From: Deltaproteobacteria bacterium
GTDB taxonomy: Bacteria > Desulfobacterota > GWC2-55-46
Assembly: GCA_020846435.1 (NCBI GenBank)
Contig: JADLDY010000006.1
Location: 1-41,297, forward strand
Length of the DNA: 41,297 nt
Direction: 5' to 3'
Shown: in pieces, positions 15,067 to 23,670 of the stretch
How positions within the stretch are numbered: the first letter of the stretch is position 1
How the letters are laid out: every line of letters begins with the position of its first letter
Translations under genes and position numbers: made by a program
The notes under the pieces: model-generated
Seen by the model: only the letters and a program-made list of their open reading frames with translations
Database searches by the model: none
Told to the model about the DNA's origin: nothing

Positions 15067-16359
15067 TCACTCGGCGAACTTCACGTCCATGATGTGGGAT
15101 GAGCAGGATATGCACGGGTCGTACGCGCGGACGAGCGTCTCGACGGCTTTGGCTATCTCGGCTTTGGGCTTATCGAGTATCTTCGGGACCAGTGATCGCA
15201 GGTCGTCTTCGATGGAGCGCAGGTTCTGGCCGGTAGGTATTACGCACTCGGCGTTCTCGATGAAGCCGTCCCTGTTAATCTCGTACTCGTGGTAGAGAGT
15301 TCCCCTCGGAGCTTCGACAATGCCGACTCCGCGGCCGAATTTTGTCGGTTTGGCGAGCGGCTCTGCCTTTGGCCCCATGGAAAGGAGCTCTTCAATGGTC
15401 GCTATGGCGTCTTCCGTTGCGTGAAAGCATTCGATGAGCTGGGCCATGTTGTTCGCGAACGGGTTGTAGCACGGCATCTTCAAGCCTGAAGTTTTAAGCG
15501 CGGCTTTTGCCCTTGGGCTCAACTGGCGCGAGTTGTTGTTGAGCCTGGCGAGAGCGCCGACCATGTATGTGCCTCTGGATGTGGCGGCGTGCTTCGCGCT
15601 CGAGTGCTCGACAACATACTCTTTGACTTCGTCAGTGAAGGCATTCGCGTCGAGCGCGTCATTGAAGCTGGAGAAGGGCTCGCCGGAGTAGAACGCGTAC
15701 TCGCCTCTGGCCTTCAGGGAGATGAACTCCCTTTCAGGGGCGAAGTCCGGAAGCGGTATGCCTGAGAGGAACTCGAGCGTCTTCTCTAACCCGGCAAAAG
15801 TCGATTCAAGGTCTTTTTTGAGCCTCTTCAAATCCTGCGCCTTCGGCGTGAATACGACGCCACCCGGGAAGAGCGATATGGGGTGGATGTGGCGCCCTCC
15901 GATGGTCTCGCAGATCTCGTTGGCGAGCCTCTTCAACTCTAACCCTGTCTTTGCCATCTCAGGGTGCGAGCTCAAAAGCGGCACGATGGAGCCAGCGCCG
16001 ACGAGGTCCGGTAGAACGAGGAAGAAGATGTGCAGGATGTGGCTCTGGAGCATCTCGCCATGGAAGGCGAGCTTGCGCAGGAGCCTTGACTGCCTGGATA
16101 TCCGTATCCCCATCGCGTCTTCTATCGCCTTGAGGGAGGCGGAAGTGTGGCTCACGGCGCATATCCCGCAAATCCTGGCCATTATGTGCTGGGCCTCGTC
16201 AAACCTCCTGCCGCGGAGCATCATCTCGAAGAACCTGGGGGACTCTATTATCTCGAGCTTGAGCTCCCTGATGACCCCGCCCCTGACATCTATGACGATG
16301 TTGCCGTGTCCCTCCACGCGGGTTATCTCGTGGATCTTTATATTAAGGTTTTTTTTCAT
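15067..16359 (-). CDS. NiFe hydrogenase large (catalytic) subunit, group 3-like
   Basis: Holds the NiFe(CN)2CO active site that takes up or evolves H2. The 430-aa length and overall pattern fit cytoplasmic group 3 enzymes (MvhA/HoxH/HydA-like). The N-terminal L1 motif is RICGIC (62-67) after the EITRVEGHG segment. The C-terminal L2 motif is DPCISC (414-419), with SSH following, so all four nickel cysteines are present. Eight residues follow the His (IMDVKFAE), consistent with a short C-terminal extension normally removed by a maturation protease. It starts at ATG 16359, 27 nt after the small-subunit gene. No signal peptide, maturation protease or diaphorase gene is in view. Confidence 0.93.
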   Translation of the reverse strand: MKKNLNIKIHEITRVEGHGNIVIDVRGGVIRELKLEIIESPRFFEMMLRGRRFDEAQHIMARICGICAVSHTSASLKAIEDAMGIRISRQSRLLRKLAFHGEMLQSHILHIFFLVLPDLVGAGSIVPLLSSHPEMAKTGLELKRLANEICETIGGRHIHPISLFPGGVVFTPKAQDLKRLKKDLESTFAGLEKTLEFLSGIPLPDFAPEREFISLKARGEYAFYSGEPFSSFNDALDANAFTDEVKEYVVEHSSAKHAATSRGTYMVGALARLNNNSRQLSPRAKAALKTSGLKMPCYNPFANNMAQLIECFHATEDAIATIEELLSMGPKAEPLAKPTKFGRGVGIVEAPRGTLYHEYEINRDGFIENAECVIPTGQNLRSIEDDLRSLVPKILDKPKAEIAKAVETLVRAYDPCISCSSHIMDVKFAE

Positions 16360-16386
16360 CTTATTCCGTCAAGTCCATTGAATCGT

Positions 16387-17166
16387 TCATTTTTTTGGGG
16401 TCAGGCATTTGTTGGATGACTTGCAGTTGCCGTAGAGCGCGAACTTCTTGTCGACGGCTTCAGGGTCAAGGCCGTGCCTTTTCAGGGTCTGCTCGTGGGC
16501 GTTGATATTGGGGTCGTCGACGAGCCCCCTGCAGCCCCAGCACCATGTGCCGTAAGTGACGCAGATGGCGTCGCAGCCTGCCCTCGTGACAGGGCCCAGG
16601 CATGAGATGCCCTTTTCAAATACGCAGATGTTGCCGGCCATCTTGCAGTCGACGCAGACAGGGTGGTTGGTCATATCCGGCTTCTTGCCCATGAGGAGGG
16701 CCGTGAGGAACGAGAGGAACTCTTTTTTCGGGATGGGGCAGCCGTGGATGTAGTAGTCCACATGGATAACGGCGTCTATGGGCCTTGCCGGGATGGTCTG
16801 CACGTGCCTGTTGGATAGGGCCGCTTTTTTGCCGTAGACCCGCTCCTTGACCTCTTCCATGGAATAGCGGTTCTTCAGGCAATTGAGGCCGCCTGTCGAC
16901 GAGCACGCGCCAAGGGCCACGACGACCCGGGCGGTCTTCCGGATTTTATTGAGCTTCTTTATCTCTTCTTTCGTGCTTATCGAGCCTTCGACAAAGGCTA
17001 TATCATAGTCGTCGGACTTCTCGGTCATGGCTTCCCGGAAGTTTACGATATTTATATGGCTCAATATGTCGGGCAGCTCTTTTTCGCAGCTCAATACCAT
17101 CAACTGGCAGCCTTCGCAGCAGGTGAAGGAGAAGAACGCTACCCTGGGTTTTTCCTTTGCGTCCAT
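16387..17166 (-). CDS. NiFe hydrogenase small (FeS) subunit, group 3-like
   Basis: Carries the iron-sulfur relay that passes electrons to or from the catalytic subunit. The 259-aa protein has no Tat signal and no C-terminal membrane anchor, so it is cytoplasmic. The proximal-cluster cysteines start in FTCCEGCQ (Cys17, Cys20), with further conserved elements GACSSTGG (Cys) and IHGCPIPK. A second Cys set occurs in HPVCVDCKMAGNICVFEKGISCLGPVTRAGC and YGTWCWGCRG, as in MvhG/HydD-type subunits. ATG 17166 begins the operon behind a sigma70-like promoter. The missing HydB/HydG-like partners would normally be encoded beside it in group 3b enzymes. Confidence 0.93.
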   Translation of the reverse strand: MDAKEKPRVAFFSFTCCEGCQLMVLSCEKELPDILSHINIVNFREAMTEKSDDYDIAFVEGSISTKEEIKKLNKIRKTARVVVALGACSSTGGLNCLKNRYSMEEVKERVYGKKAALSNRHVQTIPARPIDAVIHVDYYIHGCPIPKKEFLSFLTALLMGKKPDMTNHPVCVDCKMAGNICVFEKGISCLGPVTRAGCDAICVTYGTWCWGCRGLVDDPNINAHEQTLKRHGLDPEAVDKKFALYGNCKSSNKCLTPKK

Positions 17167-17208
17167 GGCCGCCTTTTCTTATTGATAAGTCATTGAGTTA
17201 TAACTGAA

Positions 17209-17237
17209 ATCATAGCACACGGCTTTTGTTTTGTAAA
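17209..17237 (-). promoter_or_regulatory. Sigma70-type promoter of the hydrogenase genes
   Basis: Minus strand: TTTACA (17237-17232), 17-nt spacer, TATGAT (17214-17209), giving a leader of about 35 nt before ATG 17166. Confidence 0.65.
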
Positions 17238-17383
17238 CGCCGTACAGCCTGTCAGTCTGTAAGGCGTATTGCCGGGCTCTCTTTTTTCCATGGCGGGAAA
17301 GACTGGACAAAAGAGAGCGGACCGTATATTTTTACAGTATCTTATCGTCAAAAGCGCGGCTTGGCCAGCAAAGCAGGGGTTGT

Positions 17384-18070
17384 ATGTTTTTCCGGAAAGC
17401 CTTTAATAAGACTCTGAGGTGGTTCTGCTTCGCTTTCACGGCCGTCTCTTTCGCTGTCATGCTGACGCCGGTAGCCAACTGGCTCGCGTCTCCGCTGCTC
17501 GTGCATGATGGGCCGCCGGTCAAGACGGACATGATAGCCGTCCTTGGCGGCGGGGCCTATGCCAACGGAGTGCTTGGGAGCGCGTCCAACGAGAGGCTTA
17601 TCAAGGGGGTGACCCTTTACAGGGAGGGCAGGGCACCCAGGATGATTTTCGCCGGAGGGAGCGTGCTTGGGTTAAGCGGTAAGCTCGGCCACACGGTCCT
17701 TGGAATCGAGAGCGTAAGAGAAGGCCGTTTTGTCGAGGCTGTCCTCATGCAGGAGGCGGCCGCAGGCATGGGAGTGCCTGAGAAGGACTGTCTCGTCGAG
17801 GGGAACTCCCTCTCTACCTACGAGAACCTCAGGAACCTCAAGGCTTACATGGATAAGGAAGGCATGAAGACGGCGACGCTCGTCAGCTCGCCGCTACATA
17901 TGAAAAGAATAGAGCTCGCCGCCAGAAAGCTCGGCATGGACTTTCATGCTTCCCCAGCGCCAGACGCCACGATGCACAGGACTACGCCGATAGCGCGTAT
18001 TCATCTGATGCGGGATGTTTTGTGGGAGTATTCGGCGCTTGGCTTGTATTGGCTGAGAGGCCAGATTTGA
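17384..18070 (+). CDS. YdcF/SanA-like DUF218 membrane-anchored protein
   Basis: Member of the DUF218 family (228 aa), found in envelope proteins such as SanA and ElyC. Its chemistry is not established, although a role in cell-wall or undecaprenyl metabolism has been linked to relatives. A single N-terminal membrane segment (about 11-35, WFCFAFTAVSFAVMLTPVANWL) anchors it, with the domain outside. The domain has the family signatures MIAVLGGGAY, NERLIKGVTLYREGRAP, FAGGS, then EGNSLSTYENL and VSSPLHMKR. The frame starts at ATG 17384 after AGGGG. It stands alone, divergent from the hydrogenase genes and followed by a palindromic repeat. Confidence 0.88.
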   Translation: MFFRKAFNKTLRWFCFAFTAVSFAVMLTPVANWLASPLLVHDGPPVKTDMIAVLGGGAYANGVLGSASNERLIKGVTLYREGRAPRMIFAGGSVLGLSGKLGHTVLGIESVREGRFVEAVLMQEAAAGMGVPEKDCLVEGNSLSTYENLRNLKAYMDKEGMKTATLVSSPLHMKRIELAARKLGMDFHASPAPDATMHRTTPIARIHLMRDVLWEYSALGLYWLRGQI

Positions 18071-18073
18071 TAA

Positions 18074-18194
18074 CAGGCTGCACAAAAAGTCCATCTGCGT
18101 TGTTGTCAGCGTCGCTCATAGCTGAGGCGTACAAAAAAGTACGCCTCATTACTCGCTCCTCGACGCCTGGCGTATGGAGCTTTTTGAGCTGCCC
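18074..18194. repeat. Intergenic palindromic repeat, well-preserved copy
   Basis: An imperfect palindrome of about 120 bp. The outer arms are CAGGCTGCACAAAAAGTCCATCTGCG and its rough complement CGTATGGAGCTTTTTGAGCTGCC, and the centre is a perfect 9-bp hairpin GAGGCGTAC-AAAAAA-GTACGCCTC (18124-18147). It is the same family as the 2309-2421 element. It may also act as a transcription barrier after the DUF218 gene. The remaining sequence up to 18307 shows no gene. Confidence 0.8.
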
Positions 18195-18307
18195 GGAAAA
18201 GTACTTTTAAAGTTTCACTTCTTTTTTTTCCACCATTCCGCGGGCTCGGAAAAAATAGCTGATTTCAGAGCGCCATATATTCCTATGGGCATTGAATAAT
18301 GCCGCCC

Positions 18308-19255
18308 TTAACGCTTTGGCGCGTCCCTGAGCGGCAGGAACCTCAACTCGCCGGTTTCTAACTCTTTCTTTTTAGTCTCAAGGAACTCAATGAGCTTTTT
18401 TACTCCAAATGGTTCGTTCCCGTTGCCGTGGACGAGTATGATGGAGCCCTTTTGCGGCACCTCGCCCTTGGCGAGCCACGCGTCCGCACCGATCGGTATG
18501 AGCGAGAGGCGTTCAAGTCTCGCGAGGAGCGCTGTGTCGGAGACGAGCCCGGGGAAGCGGAAAAAGGGTGAGGGGATGAGCCCCCTTTTGAGCATAGTCT
18601 CTTCGTTATCGAGTATCTCTTTTTCAAAATCGACTTCCGGCATCAAGAGGAAGTTTTCTTCAATGGGCTTGTCCACGTCATAAGGGTGGGTCATCGTGTG
18701 GTTGACCCATGTGATCGATATGGCCCCTTTTCTTTCGAGCTCAAGTATTGAGGCAAGCTCGTCTTCGTGTCTCTGAATCCACATGCCGCTCACCGCGATA
18801 GCCACAGGCAGGGGCTTTTCTTTGAGATAGTCCAGCTCTGAGATAGCCTTGAAAAGCTGAGCGTCCATTTTCTTCGTAGACGGGCAGAGGTCGACTGTAA
18901 GATAAAGGCCGTCTCGTGCGCCGCGCGTCAAGCCCGCGTTCTGCGAGCCGGGGTAGGGCTTGTTGTATTTTTTAAGGGCTCTCGCGTATGGGGTGGCCTT
19001 CCACTCGGACTCCAAGGCGGCCTTTCCCATCTCTTTTTTCCCGATGACAGAGACTTTGAAGCTCCTCGCGTCGATTGCCAGATACTTCGTCTCCTTCCCT
19101 TCATCAATAGAGCGTATGGCAATAAGGAGAGAGCCGTCCCTGCCGTGAAAGGGCTTGAACACGGGGGTAGAGGCGGCTCGTGCCTCAAAGGGCGCCGCCA
19201 CGCACGCACATGCGATCAGAATGGCGAAGATAATCAGTGAGGCTTTCTTTCGCAT
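18308..19255 (-). CDS. Exported NodB-like polysaccharide deacetylase
   Basis: Predicted metal-dependent N-deacetylase acting on an extracellular glycan (315 aa). A signal peptide is clear (KKASLIIFAILIACACVAAP, cleavage near ARA). The NodB-like domain is divergent: motif 1 is YLTVDLCPS with a single Asp instead of the usual TFDDGP, motif 2 is NHTMTHPYD with the zinc His pair, motif 3 is FFRFPG, and motif 5 is IILVHGNG. Loss of one motif 1 Asp could reduce activity, so the exact reaction is unsure. Its ATG abuts the stop codon of the upstream AEC transporter gene, so the two are probably co-transcribed. Confidence 0.82.
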   Translation of the reverse strand: MRKKASLIIFAILIACACVAAPFEARAASTPVFKPFHGRDGSLLIAIRSIDEGKETKYLAIDARSFKVSVIGKKEMGKAALESEWKATPYARALKKYNKPYPGSQNAGLTRGARDGLYLTVDLCPSTKKMDAQLFKAISELDYLKEKPLPVAIAVSGMWIQRHEDELASILELERKGAISITWVNHTMTHPYDVDKPIEENFLLMPEVDFEKEILDNEETMLKRGLIPSPFFRFPGLVSDTALLARLERLSLIPIGADAWLAKGEVPQKGSIILVHGNGNEPFGVKKLIEFLETKKKELETGELRFLPLRDAPKR

Positions 19256-20134
19256 CTACATTATCCACATGAGGATGAGCGGGGTCGTGATGACGCTCGC
19301 CAGGGTCGAGAGGGCTACGGTCGAGGCGACGAGCTCGCTGTCGACCTTGTACTTCCTGCTTACGACAAAGTTGATGACAGCGGCAGGCATGCCTGAGGAC
19401 AGGAGTATTATCTTCTGGTTCAGGCCCTCTATGCCGAAGAGCGTGACTACGCCCCATGCTATCGCGACCCCTCCGCCGATCCTCAATACCGTTCCGGCGA
19501 TGGATATGCCTGGGTAAGCGAGGCGCACGGAGTGGAGTCCGTAGCCGAGGCTTATCTGCATGAGCGGTATCGTCGCTGCCCCGAGCATGTCGAATGTCGT
19601 AAGGACGGGCTCCGGGAGCGTCAGGTTGTTGAGGTTTAAAATTATGCCAGCTCCAGCCGCGTAGATGAGCGGCAGCCTGAGCATCTCGGTGAAGCCGCCG
19701 CGGCCCTTGGCTATGTATATGCCGAGCGAGTAGACCATTATCCCTACGGCCACATAATAGAGTACGGCGACTGCGAGCCCGTCAGGGCCGAAGGCCAAAA
19801 GCGCGAGCGGGAAAGACATGTTCCCCGAGTTCATGAACATGACAGGCAAATAAAAGCCCCGGAGCTCCTGTTTTTTTATGACACGGAGGTAGACGTAAGC
19901 GAGGAGGCCGGTGCCGAGTATGACGATGAGCGCAGAGAGGCTCACGACAGCGAGGTCGGTTACGACGAGCTTTTTTCTCAAAAGCGAGGAGATGACGAGG
20001 GCCGGGATGGTGAGGTAGAGGAGCACCTCGATTATAGGCTCAAGGCTGATCTTCTTGAACCTCGCGAACAGATACCCCAGGCCTATTATGCAGAAGACCG
20101 GGAATACTACTTCGATAGCCTTGAGTAGGAGCAT
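19256..20134 (-). CDS. AEC-family (auxin efflux carrier) membrane transporter
   Basis: Inner-membrane carrier (292 aa) with about ten hydrophobic segments, in the family that includes malonate and other organic-acid or amino-acid transporters. Landmarks are LLYLTIPALVISSLL after the first two helices, the MFMNSGNMSFPLALLAFG segment with the conserved Asn-Ser-Gly-Asn, and the C-terminal SSGMPAAVINFVVSRKY region. The substrate is not predictable. The start codon (20132-20134) lies only a few bases after the T-tract of the pycB terminator and has no visible Shine-Dalgarno, so expression may depend on read-through. The polysaccharide deacetylase gene follows without a gap. Confidence 0.88.
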   Translation of the reverse strand: MLLLKAIEVVFPVFCIIGLGYLFARFKKISLEPIIEVLLYLTIPALVISSLLRKKLVVTDLAVVSLSALIVILGTGLLAYVYLRVIKKQELRGFYLPVMFMNSGNMSFPLALLAFGPDGLAVAVLYYVAVGIMVYSLGIYIAKGRGGFTEMLRLPLIYAAGAGIILNLNNLTLPEPVLTTFDMLGAATIPLMQISLGYGLHSVRLAYPGISIAGTVLRIGGGVAIAWGVVTLFGIEGLNQKIILLSSGMPAAVINFVVSRKYKVDSELVASTVALSTLASVITTPLILMWIM

Positions 20135-20137
20135 GAT

Positions 20138-20173
20138 AAAAAAGAAGGGGCGGAAGAACTTTCTTTCCGCCCC
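20138..20173 (-). terminator. Intrinsic terminator after pycB
   Basis: GGGGCGGAA (20147-20155) pairs with TTTCCGCCCC (20164-20173). On the minus strand it is followed by TTCTTTTTTAT. It ends directly before the AEC start codon. Confidence 0.85.
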
Positions 20174-20224
20174 TTGTCTGAAGTTTACCGCATTGCCCGG
20201 TGGATCAGGGGCCGCCGCTTATGG

Positions 20225-22129
20225 TTATTCCTTTTCGACTTCTATCAGTGTCTCGTCCGGGTTGACGGAGTCGCCTATCTTGACGAGGATCTTTTTCACG
20301 ACTCCGTTTATGGGCGTGTGGACCTCGTTCTCCATCTTCATGGCCTCGACCGTGAGGAGAGTGTCGCCTTCCGAGACCTTGCCGCCGACAGCGACCTTTA
20401 TTGAGGTCACCTTGCCGGGGATCGGTGTCGTGACGTCGCCCTCTTTTTTGGCCTTCGGCCTTATGGACTGGGTTATGGAAGGCCTTTCTATCTCGCCTGC
20501 CGTGGTCGGTATGACCTCGGTCAAGGACTCTATCATGACCTCTTCGAGCCTGTTGTCTATGGAGATGAAGAACGGCCTCTTGCCTTCGACCTTGTGCCCG
20601 GCACCCGCGACCTTTATCTTGTAGGTCTCGCCGTGGACAGTGACGTTGAACTCGCTCGGTGCGAGGTGGGGCACAGTGTGCTCTGCCGGGGCCGCGAACT
20701 CAGGCTCGAGCTCGAGCGGCTCAGGCGCGAGCTTCCCGGCTTCCCTCTGCTCGAAGAACTCCATCGCCACTATCGGGAAGAGGGCGTAGGAGAGCACGTC
20801 CTCGATGGACTTCGCCTTGCCGTCGATGTCCCGAATCAGCTTGTCGAGCTCTGGCTCGAGAAGGTCCGCGGGTCTGCAGGTAATGGGTTTTTCGTCGCCT
20901 ATGGCGAGCTTCCTCGCTGTCTCGTCGATGGGACCGGGAGCCTTGCCGTAGAGCCCCTTGAAGTAGTTCCTCGTTTCGCTCGTTATGACCTTGTACCTCT
21001 CGCCCATGAGGACGTTAAGGGTGGCCTGCGTGCCCACGACCTGGCTCGTCGGCGTCACGAGCGGAGGGTAGCCCATGTCTTTCCTTACCTTGGGGATCTC
21101 CTCGAAGACCTCGTTCATCTTGTCGAGCGCGTTCTGCTCCTTCAACTGGTTGGCGAGGTTGGAAATCATCCCGCCCGGTATCTGGACGACAAGGGTCTTC
21201 GGGTTTATGGCCGTGTACTCGCTCTCGTACCTCTTGTACTTGCGCCTCGTGTCCCTGAACCTGTCGGCTATGTCAGAGAGGAGGCCGAGGTCGAGGCCGG
21301 TGTCATAGGGCGTGTCCTTCAGGGCGGCCACCATTGATTCGGTGGGCGGCTGGGAGGTGCCTGAGGCGAGCGAAGAGAGGGCGGTGTCGATTATGGCGGC
21401 CCCCGCTTCTATCGCTTTCAGATAGCTCATCGCGGCGAGCCCCGAGGAGTCGTGCGAATGTATGTGTATGGGAAGGGTTATCTTCTCGCTCATCTTCGAG
21501 ACGAGATCAAAGGCCGCGCCCGGCGTGAGAAGGCCGGCCATGTCCTTTATGCAGATGGTGTCCGCGCCCATGTTGACGAGCTTTTGCGCCTGCTCGACGA
21601 ACCCTTCGTGCGTGTGCACCGGGCTCGTGGTGTAGCAGATGGTCGCTTCGACCATGGCCTTGGCTTCCTTGGCCGCCTTTACCGCCACCTCTATGTTCCT
21701 CGTGTCGTTGAGGGCGTCGAATATCCTGAAGACGTCTACGCCGTTCTTGGCGGCACGCTCCACGAACTTCCTGACGACGTCGTCAGGGTAGTGCCTGTAT
21801 CCGACGAGGTTCTGGCCGCGCAGCAGCATCTGGAGCCTGGTGTTGGGTATGGCCTTCCTGAGCGTCTTGAGCCTCTCCCAGGGGTCTTCCTTCAAAAACC
21901 TCAGGCACGCGTCAAAGGTCGCTCCTCCCCAGACCTCGAGAGACCAGTAGCCCACCTTGTCGAGAAGGGGGGCGATCTCCAGCATGTCCTCGGTCCTCAT
22001 CCTCGTCGCCAGGAGCGACTGGTGCGAGTCCCTGAGGACGGTGTCGGTTATGAACGTCCTCCTGCTGGTCCCTTGTTTTTCCTTCTGGGACGCCTTCGGG
22101 GCCGTCGGGTTGCTGGTCTTGTTCGGCAT
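20225..22129 (-). CDS. pycB: Pyruvate carboxylase subunit B / oxaloacetate decarboxylase alpha-type
   Basis: Carboxyltransferase plus biotin-carrier subunit (634 aa) that moves CO2 between carboxybiotin and pyruvate/oxaloacetate. The N-terminal TIM-barrel domain starts ITDTVLRDSHQSLLATR with the catalytic and metal-binding Asp/His set, LEVWGGATFDACLRF, LRGQNLVGYRHYPDD, and the CIKDMAG and HSHDSSG metal motifs. A conserved carboxylase domain follows at about 300-460. The biotinyl domain at the C-terminus has EAMKMEN with the acceptor Lys598. The subunit beside it is a biotin carboxylase and no membrane OadB is nearby. An ATP-driven two-subunit pyruvate carboxylase is therefore favoured over a sodium-pumping decarboxylase. 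Confidence 0.92.
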   Translation of the reverse strand: MPNKTSNPTAPKASQKEKQGTSRRTFITDTVLRDSHQSLLATRMRTEDMLEIAPLLDKVGYWSLEVWGGATFDACLRFLKEDPWERLKTLRKAIPNTRLQMLLRGQNLVGYRHYPDDVVRKFVERAAKNGVDVFRIFDALNDTRNIEVAVKAAKEAKAMVEATICYTTSPVHTHEGFVEQAQKLVNMGADTICIKDMAGLLTPGAAFDLVSKMSEKITLPIHIHSHDSSGLAAMSYLKAIEAGAAIIDTALSSLASGTSQPPTESMVAALKDTPYDTGLDLGLLSDIADRFRDTRRKYKRYESEYTAINPKTLVVQIPGGMISNLANQLKEQNALDKMNEVFEEIPKVRKDMGYPPLVTPTSQVVGTQATLNVLMGERYKVITSETRNYFKGLYGKAPGPIDETARKLAIGDEKPITCRPADLLEPELDKLIRDIDGKAKSIEDVLSYALFPIVAMEFFEQREAGKLAPEPLELEPEFAAPAEHTVPHLAPSEFNVTVHGETYKIKVAGAGHKVEGKRPFFISIDNRLEEVMIESLTEVIPTTAGEIERPSITQSIRPKAKKEGDVTTPIPGKVTSIKVAVGGKVSEGDTLLTVEAMKMENEVHTPINGVVKKILVKIGDSVNPDETLIEVEKE

Positions 22130-22148
22130 TGGAATCTCTCTCCGTCTT

Positions 22149-23576
22149 TTATAAACCGTGATGTGCCGCTATGGCCGCGGCAATCGCCGCGACAAGGTCG
22201 GTCGGCTCGCCGTATTCGTCGTAGTCCATGAGGTCCGGCTTCCTGTCAATGAAGCCGGTGTCAAAGTTGCCCTTCTGAAAGTCCGGGTCTTCCATTATCT
22301 TCTTGAGGAACGGTATCGTCGTCTTCACGCCCCTTATGACGAACTCGTCAAGGCAGCGGTGCATGCGGCTGACTGTCTCGTTCCAGGTGGTGCCGCGCAC
22401 GACGAGCTTGGCGACGAGCGAATCGTAGCAGCTCGGTATTATGAAGTCCTTGTATATCGCGCCGTCTATGCGCACGCCAATGCCGCCCGGCGAATAATAG
22501 GCGGTGACCCTGCCGAAGGAGGGGAAGAAGTTGTTCTTCGGGTCCTCGGCGCAGATCCTGCACTCCATGGCGAACCCGTTGACCTTTACATCCTCCTGCG
22601 TGAATCCCAGGGGCTTTCCAGCGGCTACCTCTATCTGCTTTTTGACGAGGTCTATGCCCGTGACCTCTTCGGTTATCGGGTGCTCGACCTGTATCCTCGT
22701 GTTCATCTCGAGGAAGTAGAAGTTTCTCTCTTCGTCAACGAGGAACTCGACCGTTCCCGCGTTGGTGTAGTTGGCGGCCTTCGCCGCCTTGACAGCGGCC
22801 TCTCCCATCCTCTTTCTCAGGTCAGGGGTGAGTATGAGCGAAGGGGTTATCTCGATGAGCTTCTGGTGGCGTCTCTGTATGGAGCAGTCCCTCTCGCCCA
22901 GGTGCACGGTGTTGCCGAACTTGTCCGCGAAGACCTGGAACTCGATGTGGTGCGGCTTGTCGAGGTACTTCTCCAGGAAGACCTCGGATACTCCGAATGC
23001 GGCCCCGGCTTCCTTTCGCGCGGTGGTTATGGCATCTATCAGCTCTTTTTCTGTCCTCGCGACCCTGAGGCCTCTGCCGCCGCCGCCGCCGGAAGCCTTG
23101 ACCATTATCGGGTAGCCGATCTTCCTGGCGAACTCAACTGCCTCGTCTACGTCCTTTATGGCGTCCTGTGTGCCGGGGAGTATGGGCACTCCTGCTTTAA
23201 CCATCATCTTTCTGGCCATGACCTTGTCGCCCATGTCGGTTATGGTCTGGCTCGAAGGGCCGATGAAGGTTATGCCTTTTTTCTCGCAGAGATGGGGGAA
23301 CTTGGGGTTCTCCGAGAGGAAGCCGTAGCCCGGGTGTATGGCGTCGACGCCGACCTTGGTCGCGAGGTCTACGAGCCTGTGTATGTTCAGATAGCCCTGT
23401 ATCGGGCCGGGGCCGACCATGTACGACTCGTCCGCCTTCTTGACGTAAAGGCTTGTCGCGTCCTCTTCGGAGTAGATGGCGACCGTAGGTATGCCGAGCT
23501 CCTTGCAGGCCCTTATCACCCTGGTGGCTATCTCGCCCCTGTTGGCTATCAGTACTTTTTTGAAAAGCTGTGGCAT
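22149..23576 (-). CDS. pycA: Pyruvate carboxylase subunit A (biotin carboxylase)
   Basis: ATP-grasp enzyme that carboxylates the biotin of the carrier subunit using bicarbonate. The start was set at ATG 23576 (475 aa), which gives the family N-terminus FKKVLIANRGEIATRVIRAC and is preceded by CGGAG; the frame extends 11 codons upstream. It has the glycine-rich ATP loop GGGGRGLR, the HIEFQVFAD and RDCSIQRRHQKLIE segments, FLEMNTRIQVEHPITEEVTGIDLV, and a C-terminal region with FIIPSCYDSLVAKL. AccC of acetyl-CoA carboxylase is closely similar. The pycB gene only 19 nt downstream makes the pyruvate carboxylase assignment likely. Confidence 0.92.
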   Translation of the reverse strand: MPQLFKKVLIANRGEIATRVIRACKELGIPTVAIYSEEDATSLYVKKADESYMVGPGPIQGYLNIHRLVDLATKVGVDAIHPGYGFLSENPKFPHLCEKKGITFIGPSSQTITDMGDKVMARKMMVKAGVPILPGTQDAIKDVDEAVEFARKIGYPIMVKASGGGGGRGLRVARTEKELIDAITTARKEAGAAFGVSEVFLEKYLDKPHHIEFQVFADKFGNTVHLGERDCSIQRRHQKLIEITPSLILTPDLRKRMGEAAVKAAKAANYTNAGTVEFLVDEERNFYFLEMNTRIQVEHPITEEVTGIDLVKKQIEVAAGKPLGFTQEDVKVNGFAMECRICAEDPKNNFFPSFGRVTAYYSPGGIGVRIDGAIYKDFIIPSCYDSLVAKLVVRGTTWNETVSRMHRCLDEFVIRGVKTTIPFLKKIMEDPDFQKGNFDTGFIDRKPDLMDYDEYGEPTDLVAAIAAAIAAHHGL

Positions 23577-23670
23577 ATGCCGCTCCGGTCGTCTGTGCGC
23601 TTGGCGCAAACGAATATTTACCCAATAAATGCCAGATAAGTCAAGGAAATAAAGCCTCTGGCCGTCCTTC

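Noticed and set aside
20225-22129. Sodium-pumping oxaloacetate decarboxylase
   Set aside because: The alpha-type subunit is present, but OadB and OadG are not adjacent and a biotin carboxylase subunit is, which favours pyruvate carboxylase.
22158-23639. Long open frame (493 codons) on the plus strand opposite pycA
   Set aside because: It is antisense to a clear biotin carboxylase with intact motifs, has no recognisable protein features, and reflects high GC content.
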